A stretch of 64,000 bases of DNA from Pseudomonas sp. MF4836 (GTDB taxonomy: Bacteria > Pseudomonadota > Gammaproteobacteria > Pseudomonadales > Pseudomonadaceae): positions 496,001 to 560,000 of the forward strand of contig NZ_MVOL01000001.1 in NCBI RefSeq assembly GCF_002018875.1, in the 5' to 3' direction. The notes under the pieces are model-generated. The model saw nothing but the letters and a program-made list of their open reading frames with translations. It did no database searches and was not told the DNA's origin. Below are positions 33,646 to 42,153 of the stretch, in pieces; position 1 is the stretch's first letter; every line of letters starts with the position of its first letter. The translations under genes and the position numbers were made by a program.

Positions 33646-33699
33646 AGGGGCAGGAAAATTAGTAAATATGTCGTCGCTGACGATGAAAAAGATGGGCTG
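33646..33699 (-). promoter_or_regulatory. Shared upstream element, copy A (before the ABC operon)
   Basis: This stretch aligns without gaps to 38834-38887 over 54 nt, with about two thirds identity. In the core, ACAT(A/T)TTTACTAATTT, only one position differs. It ends 137 nt before the binding-protein ATG. It is probably a promoter or operator common to both transcription units. Confidence 0.55.
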
Positions 33700-33704
33700 T
33701 TTTT

Positions 33705-34056
33705 GTGGCGAGGGAGCTTGCTCCCGCTGGCCTGCGCAGCAGGCCCTACCCCTGGCACCTCGATACATCTGGCCCAGCGCGCGTTGCCATTTGCGGCCGC
33801 TGCGCAGCCGAGCGGGAGCAAGCTCCCTCGCCACATGGGAGGGGAGCCAGGTCGCAGGGGCGCCGCACTGCGCTGTTTTTGTGGTGAGGGAGCTTGCTCC
33901 CGCTGGCCTGCGCAGCAGGCCCAACCCCTGGCCCCTCAATACATCTGGCCCAGCGCGCGCTGCCATTTGCGGCCGCTGCACAGCCGAGCGGGAGCAAGCT
34001 CCCTCGCCACATGGGCGGGGAGCCAGGTCGCAGGGGCGCCGCACTGCGCTCTTTTG
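33705..34056. repeat. Tandem REP pair: two 176-bp units, each a long inverted repeat
   Basis: Unit 1 (33705-33834) and unit 2 (33881-34010) each start with GTGGCGAGGGAGCTTGCTCC (unit 2 has one change) and end with its reverse complement. Each enclosed GGCCTGCGCAGCAGGCC forms a smaller hairpin. Between the units is an ATGGG...CGCCGCACTGCGCT spacer that is repeated after unit 2, followed by a partial third GTGGCGAGGGG. The period is 176 bp. GGCGAGGGAGCTTGCTCCC is the characteristic long REP of fluorescens-group pseudomonads. The stretch 33510-34085 has no gene other than this and element A. Confidence 0.88.
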
Positions 34057-34085
34057 TGGCGAGGGGAACCAGGTCGACCGAATCG

Positions 34086-35720
34086 TCAGCTGGTCACCGC
34101 CTGGTTCAGGCGGGTGGCACTGGCGGCCTGGGGCGTGCCGTGCAGGATCAGGTCGGCGGCTTTTTCGCCGATCATGATGCACGGCGCGTTGGTGTTGCCG
34201 CTGATCAGGCTCGGCATGATCGAGGCATCCACCACCCGCAGCCCCTGCACCCCATGCACCTTCAAGTCCGGGCCCACCACGCTCATGGGGTCGAGCCCCA
34301 TCTTGCAGGTGCCCACCGGGTGGAACACCGTCGCCGCGTACTCGCGCACATAGGCCAGCAATTGCTCGTCGGTCTGCACCGCCTTGCCGGGCAGCATCTC
34401 CTCGCCGCGAATGGCGTCGAACTGGCTGTCGGCCAGAATTCGCCGGGCCAGTTTCAAGCCCTCGATCAGCACCTGGGCGTCGCTCGGGTCACTGAGGAAG
34501 TTGAAGTCGATCAGCAACTGGCCGTCTCGGTCCAGGCGCAGTTCGCCAATGCTTTTGGGCCGCAGCACGCAGGTGTGCACCGCATAGCCGTGGCCCCATT
34601 CGAACAGCCGTCCGCGATGGCTGCGATAGCCCGGTACAAAGTGGAACTGCACATCGGGCACGGCCCCGGCCAGGGGCGTGCGCGCAAAGCCGCCGGCCTC
34701 CACGTAGTTGGTGGTGAGCCAGCCCTTGCGCGCCAGCAGGTAGCGCAGGGGCGCGGCGAGAATGCTGGGCAGCGAGCCCAGGGAGAAGCCCAGCGTCAGT
34801 GGGCTTTTCGAGCGAATGGTGAGCAGCCCGTCGAGGTGATCCTGGAGGTTTTTGCCGACCCCGGGCAGGTCATGCCGGACCTCGACCCCGGCCTGTTGCA
34901 CCTCGGCGGCCGGGCCGATACCGGACGCCAGCAGCAGCTGCGGGCTGCCCAGGGAACCCGCGCACAGCAGCACTTCACGGCGGGCAAGCAAGGCCTGGGG
35001 CTGGCCCTGGATGTCCACCTGCACGCCGCGGGCCACCCGCTGTTCGAGAATCAATGAGCGCACCGCACAGTTGGTGACGACGGTGAGGTTGGGTCGCTCC
35101 CGGACCGGCGCGACAAAGGCGCGGTAGCTCGACAGGCGCCGGGCATTTTTCTGCGTGAGGTTGTAAATCCCGCAGCCTTCGAGCCGCTCGCCGTTGAAGT
35201 CATCGTTGCGGGCCAGGCCCAGGCGTTGCGCGGCCCTGACAAACAGTGCCGACACCGGGTTGGGGTCGCGCGCCGCCTCGACATTGAGCTCGCCGCCCGT
35301 ACCATGCAGACGCGGGTCCTGGCCCAGCTGGTTGTTCTCCGACTTCTTGAAATAGGGCAGCACGCTGTTCCAGTCCCAGCCCGGGCAGCCGGCCTCGGCC
35401 CAGCGATCGTAGTCGCTGGCATGGCCGCGAATGTAGATCATGCTGTTCATCGAACTGGAGCCGCCCAGGGCCTTGCCCCGTGGCGTGTGCAGGCGGCGCC
35501 CGTTGAGGTTTTTCTGTGGCGTGGAGAAGAAGTTCCAGCTGTAGGTCTTGCTCTTGTACAGGGTGATGGTGCCCGCCGGGGTCTGGATGCGCTGGCTGTT
35601 GTCGTGGCCGCCGGCTTCGATCAGGCACACGCTGACGCTCGGGTCGGCGCTCAGGCGGTTGGCCAGGACGCAGCCGGAGGAACCGGCGCCGACAATGATG
35701 TAGTCGTAGTCAGTGTTCAT
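34086..35720 (-). CDS. GMC-family FAD oxidoreductase (choline dehydrogenase-like)
   Basis: A 544-residue flavoprotein that oxidises alcohols to aldehydes. The FAD Rossmann motif YIIVGAGSSGCVLANRLS is at residues 6-23. The GMC signature 1 is LHTPRGKALGGSSSMN near 77. The signature 2 region is LLCAGSLGSPQLLLASGIGP near 250. The C-terminal catalytic His is in FHPVGTCKMG, with the second His/Asn in SGNTNAPCIMIGEKAA. It overlaps the upstream NCS1 permease by 4 nt, so the imported solute or a derivative is a likely substrate. The product would suit the aldehyde dehydrogenase upstream. The substrate itself is not visible. Confidence 0.92.
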   Translation of the reverse strand: MNTDYDYIIVGAGSSGCVLANRLSADPSVSVCLIEAGGHDNSQRIQTPAGTITLYKSKTYSWNFFSTPQKNLNGRRLHTPRGKALGGSSSMNSMIYIRGHASDYDRWAEAGCPGWDWNSVLPYFKKSENNQLGQDPRLHGTGGELNVEAARDPNPVSALFVRAAQRLGLARNDDFNGERLEGCGIYNLTQKNARRLSSYRAFVAPVRERPNLTVVTNCAVRSLILEQRVARGVQVDIQGQPQALLARREVLLCAGSLGSPQLLLASGIGPAAEVQQAGVEVRHDLPGVGKNLQDHLDGLLTIRSKSPLTLGFSLGSLPSILAAPLRYLLARKGWLTTNYVEAGGFARTPLAGAVPDVQFHFVPGYRSHRGRLFEWGHGYAVHTCVLRPKSIGELRLDRDGQLLIDFNFLSDPSDAQVLIEGLKLARRILADSQFDAIRGEEMLPGKAVQTDEQLLAYVREYAATVFHPVGTCKMGLDPMSVVGPDLKVHGVQGLRVVDASIMPSLISGNTNAPCIMIGEKAADLILHGTPQAASATRLNQAVTS

Positions 35721-37117
35721 GCATTTCTCCCTGCGGGTTTGAGTGCTTGCTGGCGGCTGCGACGGCGGCTGGCCAGGTAGTAGACCGGCGAGATCACCAG
35801 CAGCCCGACGATCCAGGAAATATCGGCGCCGCCCATGGCCTGGGCGATGACCCCGGTGTACAGCTCGGTGGCCATGAACGGAATCTGCACCAGCACCCCG
35901 AGCACATAGCAGCCCACCGCCGTCCAGTTGAAGTAGCCGTAGATCCCGCCGTCGCGACGGAAGAACGAGTCGACGTCGTAGTTGCCATGGGCGATCAGGT
36001 AGTAGTCCACCAGGTTGATCGCAGTCCAGGGCACCAGCACATACAGCAGCAACAGGATGAAGTTGGTGTAGTTGGCCATGAAGTCATCCTGGCCCAGCAG
36101 CGCCAGGGCCAGGGCAATGGAGAACAGCAGCAGCGCGGTCACCGCCCGCGACAGGGCGCCGGCCGACCACGTGGGCACCAGGGTCTGGCCCACGGTGATG
36201 GCCGAGAGGGTGCCGCAATACAGGTTCATGGCGTTGGTGGCGGCGATGCCGATGGAAAACACCGCCACCACCAGGGTCGCGATGCTGCCGGTCATCTCGA
36301 TCAGGCCGCTGATGATGTCGCCTTCCACACTCAGGCCAACCACCACCCCCAGGGTCATCGGCAGGATCGAGCCCAGGCAGCAGCCCCAGTAGCTGGACCA
36401 GAACGCGGCGCGGCCACCGGTGTCGGCCGGCATGTAGCGCGAGTAGTCCGAGACATAGGGCGCATACGCCAGTTGCCACAGGGCTGCGATCGATAGGGTG
36501 CCGAGAAAGCCCTGGAGGTTGGTCTGGTTGCGTTGCAGGAAGTCCGCCGGCAGCCCGTGCACGCCGATGATCCAGGCAAAGCACAGCAGCAGGATCGCCC
36601 CCGACACGTAGGACATGAGCCGGGTGTAGGCGTGGATCAGGCGATAGCCGAACACCGTCGCCACCACACTGATCAAGCCCACCAGGACGATGCCCTGGTT
36701 GGTGCTGAACAGCGGGTAGCGGCTGTGCAGCGATTGCCCGCCGAGCACCAGGTTGGAGGCGAAAAAGCCCAGGTACATGATCACCACCAGGGCCACCACC
36801 AGCAGCGAGCCGTAGGAGCCGAACTGGCCCCGGGTCTGCACCATCTGCGGCACACCCAGTTGCGGGCCCTGGGCCGAGTGCAGGGCCATGAAGATGCCGC
36901 CGATCAGGTTGCCGGCAATCAAGGCGGCCATGGCCGCCAGGAACGGCAACTTGAACACCGTGACCGCCAGCGCACCGGTGACCACCGTCAGCAACATGAT
37001 GTTGGAGCCGAACCAGATGGTGAACAGGTCGCGGGCGCGACCGTGGCGCAGGTGCCGGGCAATGGGCTGGATGGTGCTCAGTTCAAGGGTTGCGGCTCTG
37101 TTGTCGTTATTATTCAT
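35717..37117 (-). CDS. NCS1-family permease (cytosine/purine/allantoin type)
   Basis: A 466-residue transporter with about twelve hydrophobic segments. NCS1 features include FTIWFGSNIMLLTVVTGAL in TM1, RGQFGSYGSLL near 100, YAPYVSDYSRYMP near 215 and LVPWTAINLVDYY near 370. The family carries purines, pyrimidines, hydantoins and related compounds by proton or sodium symport. It is coupled to the GMC oxidoreductase by ATGA. A strong hairpin separates it from the aldehyde dehydrogenase upstream. Confidence 0.9.
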   Translation of the reverse strand: MNNNDNRAATLELSTIQPIARHLRHGRARDLFTIWFGSNIMLLTVVTGALAVTVFKLPFLAAMAALIAGNLIGGIFMALHSAQGPQLGVPQMVQTRGQFGSYGSLLVVALVVIMYLGFFASNLVLGGQSLHSRYPLFSTNQGIVLVGLISVVATVFGYRLIHAYTRLMSYVSGAILLLCFAWIIGVHGLPADFLQRNQTNLQGFLGTLSIAALWQLAYAPYVSDYSRYMPADTGGRAAFWSSYWGCCLGSILPMTLGVVVGLSVEGDIISGLIEMTGSIATLVVAVFSIGIAATNAMNLYCGTLSAITVGQTLVPTWSAGALSRAVTALLLFSIALALALLGQDDFMANYTNFILLLLYVLVPWTAINLVDYYLIAHGNYDVDSFFRRDGGIYGYFNWTAVGCYVLGVLVQIPFMATELYTGVIAQAMGGADISWIVGLLVISPVYYLASRRRSRQQALKPAGRNA

Positions 37118-37196
37118 CGGTCATTCACTCTGGTATCGCCCGGGCAAACACCCAGGCATGAGTTGCAGGCAAGGAGGATCAAGCCGGTAAACAGTG

Positions 37197-37224
37197 CCCG
37201 GCCGGTTTTGCGCAAACGGCCGGG
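37197..37224 (-). terminator. Hairpin between the aldehyde dehydrogenase and the NCS1-GMC pair
   Basis: CCCGGCCGGTTT and AAACGGCCGGG form a stem of 11 bp with one bulge around TGCGC. It lies 51 bases after the dehydrogenase stop. Confidence 0.6.
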
Positions 37225-37275
37225 TCGTGCGTCACAGTGGCCAAGCACGAACCGGGCCGCTGTTGCGATAGGGGC

Positions 37276-38766
37276 TCAGCGCAGCTGGAACCAGGTGGTT
37301 TTGAGCTGGGTGTATTTGTCGAACGAGTGCAGCGACAGGTCGCGGCCAAAGCCCGATTGCTTGCCGCCGCCAAAGGGCACGCAGACGTCCAGCGCATCCA
37401 CGGTATTGACCGACACGGTCCCGGCATTCAGGCGGCTGGCGACGCGATGGGCCCGGTTCAGGTCATCGCTCCAGACCGAGGCGGCCAGGGCATAGATATG
37501 GTCGTTGGCCATCTGCACCGCCTGGTCTTCATCGTCGAAGGCGGTGATCGCCAGCACCGGCCCGAACACTTCCTCGCGGGACAGGCGCATCTGCGGCGTG
37601 ACCTGGGTGAAGAGGGTGGGCTGGATAAAGTTGTTCGAACCGTTGAGCGTCACTTGCTCGCCGCCGGCCACCCGCTGTGCCCCGTCGCTGCCGGCCTGGG
37701 CGATGTAGTCCATGACCCGGGCGGTCTGCCGTGCATCGACCATCGCCCCCATCTTGCTCGCGGGGTCCAGTGGGTCGCCGGGCTGCCAGTGCCGGGTCTG
37801 TTCGACCAGGCGTTCGACGAACTCATCGTGGATCGAGCGCTGCACCAGCAGCCGCGAGTTGGCCGAGCACACTTCTCCCTGGTTGAAGAAAATCCCGAAC
37901 GCGGCCTTTTGCGCGGCCAGGTCCAGATCCTGACAATCATCGAACACCAGGTTCGGGCTCTTGCCGCCGCATTCGAGCCACACCTGCTTGAGGTTGGATT
38001 GCGCCGAGTACTGCATGAAATGCTTGCCGACCTGGGTCGAGCCGGTGAACGCCAGCGCGTCGATATCCGGGTGCAGGCCCAGGGCGCGCCCGGCGTGCTG
38101 GCCGAGCCCGGTCACCACGTTGAACACGCCTTCCGGGACCCCGGCCTGCAGCGCCAGTTCGGCCAGGCGCAGGGCCGAGAACGGCGACTGCTCGGCGGGT
38201 TTGAGGATCACGCTGTTGCCGGCGGCCAGGGCCGGGGCGAGCTTCCAGGCGGCCATGTCCAGCGGGAAGTTCCACGGCACCACGGCGGCGATCACGCCCA
38301 GGGGCTCGCGGGTGATGGTGGCCAGGGCGCCGCGGCCGGTGGGGGCGACCTGGTCGTACAGCTTGTCGAGGCTTTCGGCGTACCAGGCAAAGACGTGGGC
38401 GGCGCCAGGCACATCGATGTTCCAGGCGTCCATCACCGGCTTGCCCATGCTCATGCTGTCGAGCAGGGCCAGCTCTTCGCGGTGGGCCAGGATCAGCTCC
38501 GCCAGGCGCAGCAGCACGGCCTTGCGATCCCGCGGCAACAGGCGGGCCCAGGGGCCGCTGGCAAAACTCTTGCGGGCAGCGCTGACGGCCAGGTCGATAT
38601 CGGCATCGCCGCAGGCGGCGACGTTGGCCAGCAGGGCATTGGTCGCCGGGTTGCGCACGGCAAAGGTCTCGCCGCTCAACGCGGCGTGCGCACGTCCGGC
38701 GATCAGTGCGCTGTTGCTAAAGGGTTGCTTGGCCGCCAGCGTTTGCCAGGTATTGAGGTCAGTCAC
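37276..38766 (-). CDS. Aldehyde dehydrogenase, PuuC-like
   Basis: A 496-residue NAD(P)-dependent aldehyde dehydrogenase, colinear with E. coli PuuC (gamma-glutamyl-aminobutyraldehyde dehydrogenase). The shared stretches are VPWNFPLDMAAWKLAPALAAG near 160, the catalytic Glu in LECGGKSPN near 266, the catalytic Cys in FNQGEVCSANSRLL near 300, and the C-terminal PFGGGKQSGFGRD. Together with the SpuC-like aminotransferase nearby, this points to amine or amino-aldehyde breakdown. With the GMC enzyme it could equally oxidise an alcohol-derived aldehyde. It carries shared element B upstream. Confidence 0.92.
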   Translation of the reverse strand: MTDLNTWQTLAAKQPFSNSALIAGRAHAALSGETFAVRNPATNALLANVAACGDADIDLAVSAARKSFASGPWARLLPRDRKAVLLRLAELILAHREELALLDSMSMGKPVMDAWNIDVPGAAHVFAWYAESLDKLYDQVAPTGRGALATITREPLGVIAAVVPWNFPLDMAAWKLAPALAAGNSVILKPAEQSPFSALRLAELALQAGVPEGVFNVVTGLGQHAGRALGLHPDIDALAFTGSTQVGKHFMQYSAQSNLKQVWLECGGKSPNLVFDDCQDLDLAAQKAAFGIFFNQGEVCSANSRLLVQRSIHDEFVERLVEQTRHWQPGDPLDPASKMGAMVDARQTARVMDYIAQAGSDGAQRVAGGEQVTLNGSNNFIQPTLFTQVTPQMRLSREEVFGPVLAITAFDDEDQAVQMANDHIYALAASVWSDDLNRAHRVASRLNAGTVSVNTVDALDVCVPFGGGKQSGFGRDLSLHSFDKYTQLKTTWFQLR

Positions 38767-38833
38767 TGCATACTCCCAGTTGGCCCCTCGGGGCTACGTC
38801 CACGATCAGTGGGGCCGATAGTGGGCCAAGCGC

Positions 38834-38887
38834 CGGGGGTGGGAAATTAGTAAAAATGTGTTCCGTATCGATAAAAAAACTCGGCTG
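38834..38887 (-). promoter_or_regulatory. Shared upstream element, copy B (before the aldehyde dehydrogenase)
   Basis: Partner of the element at 33646-33699; 54 nt, no gaps, same orientation relative to the gene. It ends 68 nt before the dehydrogenase ATG. It also lies in the divergent region with the LysR gene at 39253, whose product is the obvious candidate to bind it. Confidence 0.55.
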
Positions 38888-38917
38888 GCGTGCTTCATCG
38901 TGGCGCACACATCGCCC

Positions 38918-38944
38918 GTAGCCGCTGCCGAGGTACGCGGCTAC
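38918..38944. repeat. REP element (GTAGCCGC class), complete hairpin
   Basis: GTAGCCGC and GCGGCTAC form a perfect 8-bp stem around TGCCGAGGTAC, flanked by CCC and GGGG that could extend it. It is the complete form of the half elements at 3056 and 46293. Confidence 0.75.
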
Positions 38945-39252
38945 AGGGGTTGGCCCTGCCTGGCCAGCTCGTACACAAGCGGCATCGGGTTGAGCAGCTT
39001 TTTTAAGTTCAGGCCCCAGGAAATTGCTGGTTTCACCCGGGGCGTGCTGGTTGCAGAATCGAGGTTGTGCGCGCGTAGGCGCAACGGCCCGATTCTTGAT
39101 TGACCTGGCCCAGTACCGCGCATCATTGCACCGGGGGCTCGATTGCTCGTGCAGGCACGCAGCGGCGGCGTTCAACTAGGCTGCACGCTGTGCACGAGCG
39201 CCGTGATCGCGCCCCGTTTTGATGCGTTCGACCCATCTCTTTCGAGGTAGCC

Positions 39253-40167
39253 ATGGCCGCTTACAACTTGCGACAACTCAAATACTTCGTCACCACCGTC
39301 GAATGCGGCAGCGTGGCCGAGGCGTCGCGCAAGCTCTACATCGCCCAACCTTCGGTCTCGACCGCAATCAAGCACCTGGAAGAAAGCTTTGGCGTGCAGT
39401 TGTTTATCCGCCACCACGCCCAGGGTGTGTCCCTGACTCCCAGCGGCGCACGCTTCTATCGCAAGGCTCAGGAGCTGCTGCGGGTGGCCCACGAGTTCGA
39501 GCAAAACGCCCTGGCCGATAACGACGTGGTGGCCGGGCAGATCGACATTGGCTGTTTTGAAACCGTCGCGCCGCTGTACCTGCCACGTTTGATTGCCGGC
39601 TTTCGCGATCGCTGGCCGGGGGTGGAAATTCGCATCCGGGACGGCGAGCAGCAAGAGCTGGTGCAGGCCCTGACCTCGGGCAGCATCGACCTGGCGATTC
39701 TCTATGAGCATGACTTGGACAGCACCATCGACACCGCGCCGTTGATGGCGCCGCAGCAGCCCTACGCGCTGTTGCCCGAAGGCCATCGCTTTGCCCATCA
39801 GGCCCGGGTGTCACTCAATGACCTGGTGCTCGAACCCATGGTGCTGCTGGATGTGCAGCCCAGCCGGACCTACTTCGTCAGCATCTTCGAGGAGCGCGGC
39901 CTGACCCCGCACATCCTGTTCAGCTCACCGTCGATCGAGATGGTGCGGGGCATGGTCGGGCGCGGTTTCGGCTTTTCGATCCTGGTGACCCGGCCCAAGT
40001 CCGACTACACCTACGACGGCCAGAAGCTGGTCTGCGTACCGCTGGTGGAAGAGGTCACCGGCTCCGGGTTGTCGGCGGCCTGGTTGCGCCGCTCGCAGTT
40101 GACCAAGCCGGCGCAATTGTTTGTCGATCACTGCCGCGAAGTCTTGGCGCCCAGGGATCAGGCCTGA
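39253..40167 (+). CDS. LysR-family transcriptional regulator
   Basis: A 304-residue LysR regulator. The N-terminal winged helix (1-62) reads LRQLKYFVTTVECGSVAEASRKL and AQPSVSTAIKHLEESFGVQLF. The substrate-binding domain follows from about 92, with GQIDIGCFETVAPLYLP. GAGG lies upstream of the ATG at good distance. It diverges from the aldehyde dehydrogenase and converges with the ArgE-like gene, 2 bases between stops. It is the probable regulator of the catabolic island. Confidence 0.92.
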   Translation: MAAYNLRQLKYFVTTVECGSVAEASRKLYIAQPSVSTAIKHLEESFGVQLFIRHHAQGVSLTPSGARFYRKAQELLRVAHEFEQNALADNDVVAGQIDIGCFETVAPLYLPRLIAGFRDRWPGVEIRIRDGEQQELVQALTSGSIDLAILYEHDLDSTIDTAPLMAPQQPYALLPEGHRFAHQARVSLNDLVLEPMVLLDVQPSRTYFVSIFEERGLTPHILFSSPSIEMVRGMVGRGFGFSILVTRPKSDYTYDGQKLVCVPLVEEVTGSGLSAAWLRRSQLTKPAQLFVDHCREVLAPRDQA

Positions 40168-40169
40168 GG

Positions 40170-41318
40170 TCAGCGCTGCAGGGCCGACGCCAGGCGTTCG
40201 AGCATGGCGTCGCAGCCCGCGAGCTGGGCGAGGCTGACAAACTCGTCGGGCTTGTGCCCCTGATCCATGCTGCCCGGCCCGCAAATCACCGTGGGGATGC
40301 CCACGGCGTCGAACAGACCGCCCTCGGTGCCAAACGCCACGGTGCCAAATTCGCTGGAACCGCAGAACTGGGCAATCCAGCGCGCCGCCTGGCTGTCGGC
40401 GTCGGTAGCCAGACCCGGATAGGCCGAAAGCTCGGAAAAACCAATGCCACTGGCACCATCCACGGCCTGCATCCTCGGCACCAACTGCTGTTGCGCGAAG
40501 TGCCGCAACTGCTCGGCGACCTGCCGCGGATCCTGGTTGGGCAGGGCGCGGACTTCGAAGTCGAAACGACAATCGGCCGGGACGATATTCAGTGCCTTGC
40601 CGCCACTGATCAGCCCGGTCTGCACGGTACTGTACGGCGGGTCGAAACGCGGGTCATGCAGCTCCGGGCGGCGCAGGCGGGCGCCGATGCGGCCCAGTTC
40701 GCCAATCAGCTCGGCGGCGTATTCGATGGCGTTCACCCCCTGGGGGGCGTAGGCCGAATGGCAGGCCGCGCCGTGCACGTCACAGCGCATCGCCAGCTTG
40801 CCCTTGTGCCCGAGCACCGGCTTGAGCTCGGTGGGTTCGCCAATGATGCATAGCAGCGGCTTGTGTGGCCGCCGCTCAAGCTCGGCGAGCAGCGAGCGCA
40901 CCCCCAGGCAGCCGACTTCTTCGTCATAGGACAGGGCAATGTGCAGCGGCATGCGCAATGGCGCCGCAAGAAACCTGGGCACCGCCGCCAGCACACAGGC
41001 GATATAGCCCTTCATGTCGGCGGTGCCGCGCCCGTAGAGCTTGCCGTCGTGCTCGCTGAGCTCAAAGGGGGCGACGCTCCACGCCTGGCCGTCCACCGGC
41101 ACCACATCGGTGTGGCCGGACAGGACAATGCCCGGCACCTGCGGCGGGCCCAGGGTAGCGAACAGATTGGCCTTGCTGCGCGGCTCATTGAAGATCAGTT
41201 CGCAGGGCACGCCGAACCCGGCCAGGTAGTCACGCACGAACTCGATCAGGTGCAGATTGGATTCGCGGCTGGTGGTGTCGAAGCCCACCAGTTTGGCCAG
41301 CAACTCGCGGCTGTTCAT
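40170..41318 (-). CDS. argE: Acetylornithine deacetylase-like M20 enzyme (ArgE family)
   Basis: A 382-residue M20A zinc hydrolase matching ArgE throughout. The metal motifs are LSGHTDVVPVDG, the bridging Asp in GRGTADMKGY, Glu-Glu in SYDEEVGCLG, and IIGEPTELKPVLGHKGK. ArgE releases acetate from N-acetylornithine. The ATG directly follows the stop of the DUF1028 gene (TAGATG). It lies in a catabolic cluster, not with arginine genes, so it may deacylate another N-acyl amino compound. The family is firm; the physiological substrate is not. Confidence 0.88.
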   Translation of the reverse strand: MNSRELLAKLVGFDTTSRESNLHLIEFVRDYLAGFGVPCELIFNEPRSKANLFATLGPPQVPGIVLSGHTDVVPVDGQAWSVAPFELSEHDGKLYGRGTADMKGYIACVLAAVPRFLAAPLRMPLHIALSYDEEVGCLGVRSLLAELERRPHKPLLCIIGEPTELKPVLGHKGKLAMRCDVHGAACHSAYAPQGVNAIEYAAELIGELGRIGARLRRPELHDPRFDPPYSTVQTGLISGGKALNIVPADCRFDFEVRALPNQDPRQVAEQLRHFAQQQLVPRMQAVDGASGIGFSELSAYPGLATDADSQAARWIAQFCGSSEFGTVAFGTEGGLFDAVGIPTVICGPGSMDQGHKPDEFVSLAQLAGCDAMLERLASALQR

Positions 41319-41993
41319 CTATTCATCCCCGGGCACGCCGTAGCTTGGGGCTTTGGTCGGGTCCAGCGCGCGCACGATGTAGTCCTGCATCTGCGGGCTG
41401 TAGGCCTGCCACAGCTGGGCCAGTTGGCCGATGGGGTCATGGTCGGCCCAGTCGACCCGCAGGTCGACGATGGGCCAGGTCAACTCGCCGACCACCACCA
41501 TCGCCGCCGAATGCACCGGCCCGGCTTCGCCCCCGGCCGCGACTGCGGCCTGCATCGCGGCGATCAGCCGGTCAGCCAGTTGCCCGCCGCTGGTTTCGAA
41601 GGTCTGCACCAGGGTTTCGATCACCCTGGGGTCGGCCAGCATATTGCCGGCGCCGACGCACTGCTCGCCGGCCAGCGCATGGTGGGTGCCCAGGGTCTGG
41701 CTGCCGCTGAAGTGCGCGGTCTGGCCCAGGTGATCGATGGCGGTCAATTGCCGGTACTGGCTGTAGCCATTGCTGGTCAGGGCCTTGTCCAGCGCCTGGG
41801 CGGGGGACAGGCCGGCCTCCATCTGTTCCAGCACCTGGGGCCCGAGGGCGGGCAGGGTGATGTTTTGCGTGGCGACCGCCCCGACCCCCGGGCGCAGCCA
41901 GGGGCAACGCGCGCCCACGGCAATGCTCGAGGAACTGATGGCGATCCCCAGTTGACCGGTTTCGGCGCAGCGGCCGACGATGGAAAAAGTCAT
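41319..41993 (-). CDS. DUF1028 family protein (Ntn-hydrolase-like)
   Basis: A 224-residue DUF1028 protein. It starts with MTFSIVGR as the family does and carries SSSIAVGARCPWLRPGVGAVATQN, then GNML near the middle. The fold is related to N-terminal nucleophile hydrolases, but the activity is not established. I chose the ATG at 41993, with GGAG at 9-nt spacing. The frame extends to 42230 without coding sense. DUF1028 genes often sit with M20 deacylases and RidA proteins, as here. Confidence 0.9.
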   Translation of the reverse strand: MTFSIVGRCAETGQLGIAISSSSIAVGARCPWLRPGVGAVATQNITLPALGPQVLEQMEAGLSPAQALDKALTSNGYSQYRQLTAIDHLGQTAHFSGSQTLGTHHALAGEQCVGAGNMLADPRVIETLVQTFETSGGQLADRLIAAMQAAVAAGGEAGPVHSAAMVVVGELTWPIVDLRVDWADHDPIGQLAQLWQAYSPQMQDYIVRALDPTKAPSYGVPGDE

Positions 41994-42153
41994 GGCGTGG
42001 TGCTCCTGTTTCGTCTGGCCAGCCATCCGCGCCCCAGGTGGTCCTGGGGCGTGGACTGGATATGAATCCATTCTGTCCAGGCGCTGCGGTTGGCGAAACG
42101 AGGTTTTTTGTGGTGCTTGCTTAAGTAAATACTTGTCAGGCCAGTGCCTGCCG

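Larger units (their letters stand above)
38767..39252. other. Intergenic region between aldehyde dehydrogenase and lysR
   Basis: A 486-base divergent region. It holds shared element B (38834-38887), a REP hairpin (38918-38944) and AT-rich sequence near 38995-39030. I see no credible coding sequence; the open frames here match no family. Confidence 0.6.

Noticed and set aside
33705..34010. CRISPR array
   Set aside because: Only two long units of 130 bp with inverted-repeat ends and a conserved spacer; repeats are far too long and the spacer does not vary.
33534..34353. Open frames within the REP pair
   Set aside because: They translate inverted repeats; the similarity between them comes from the repeat DNA.
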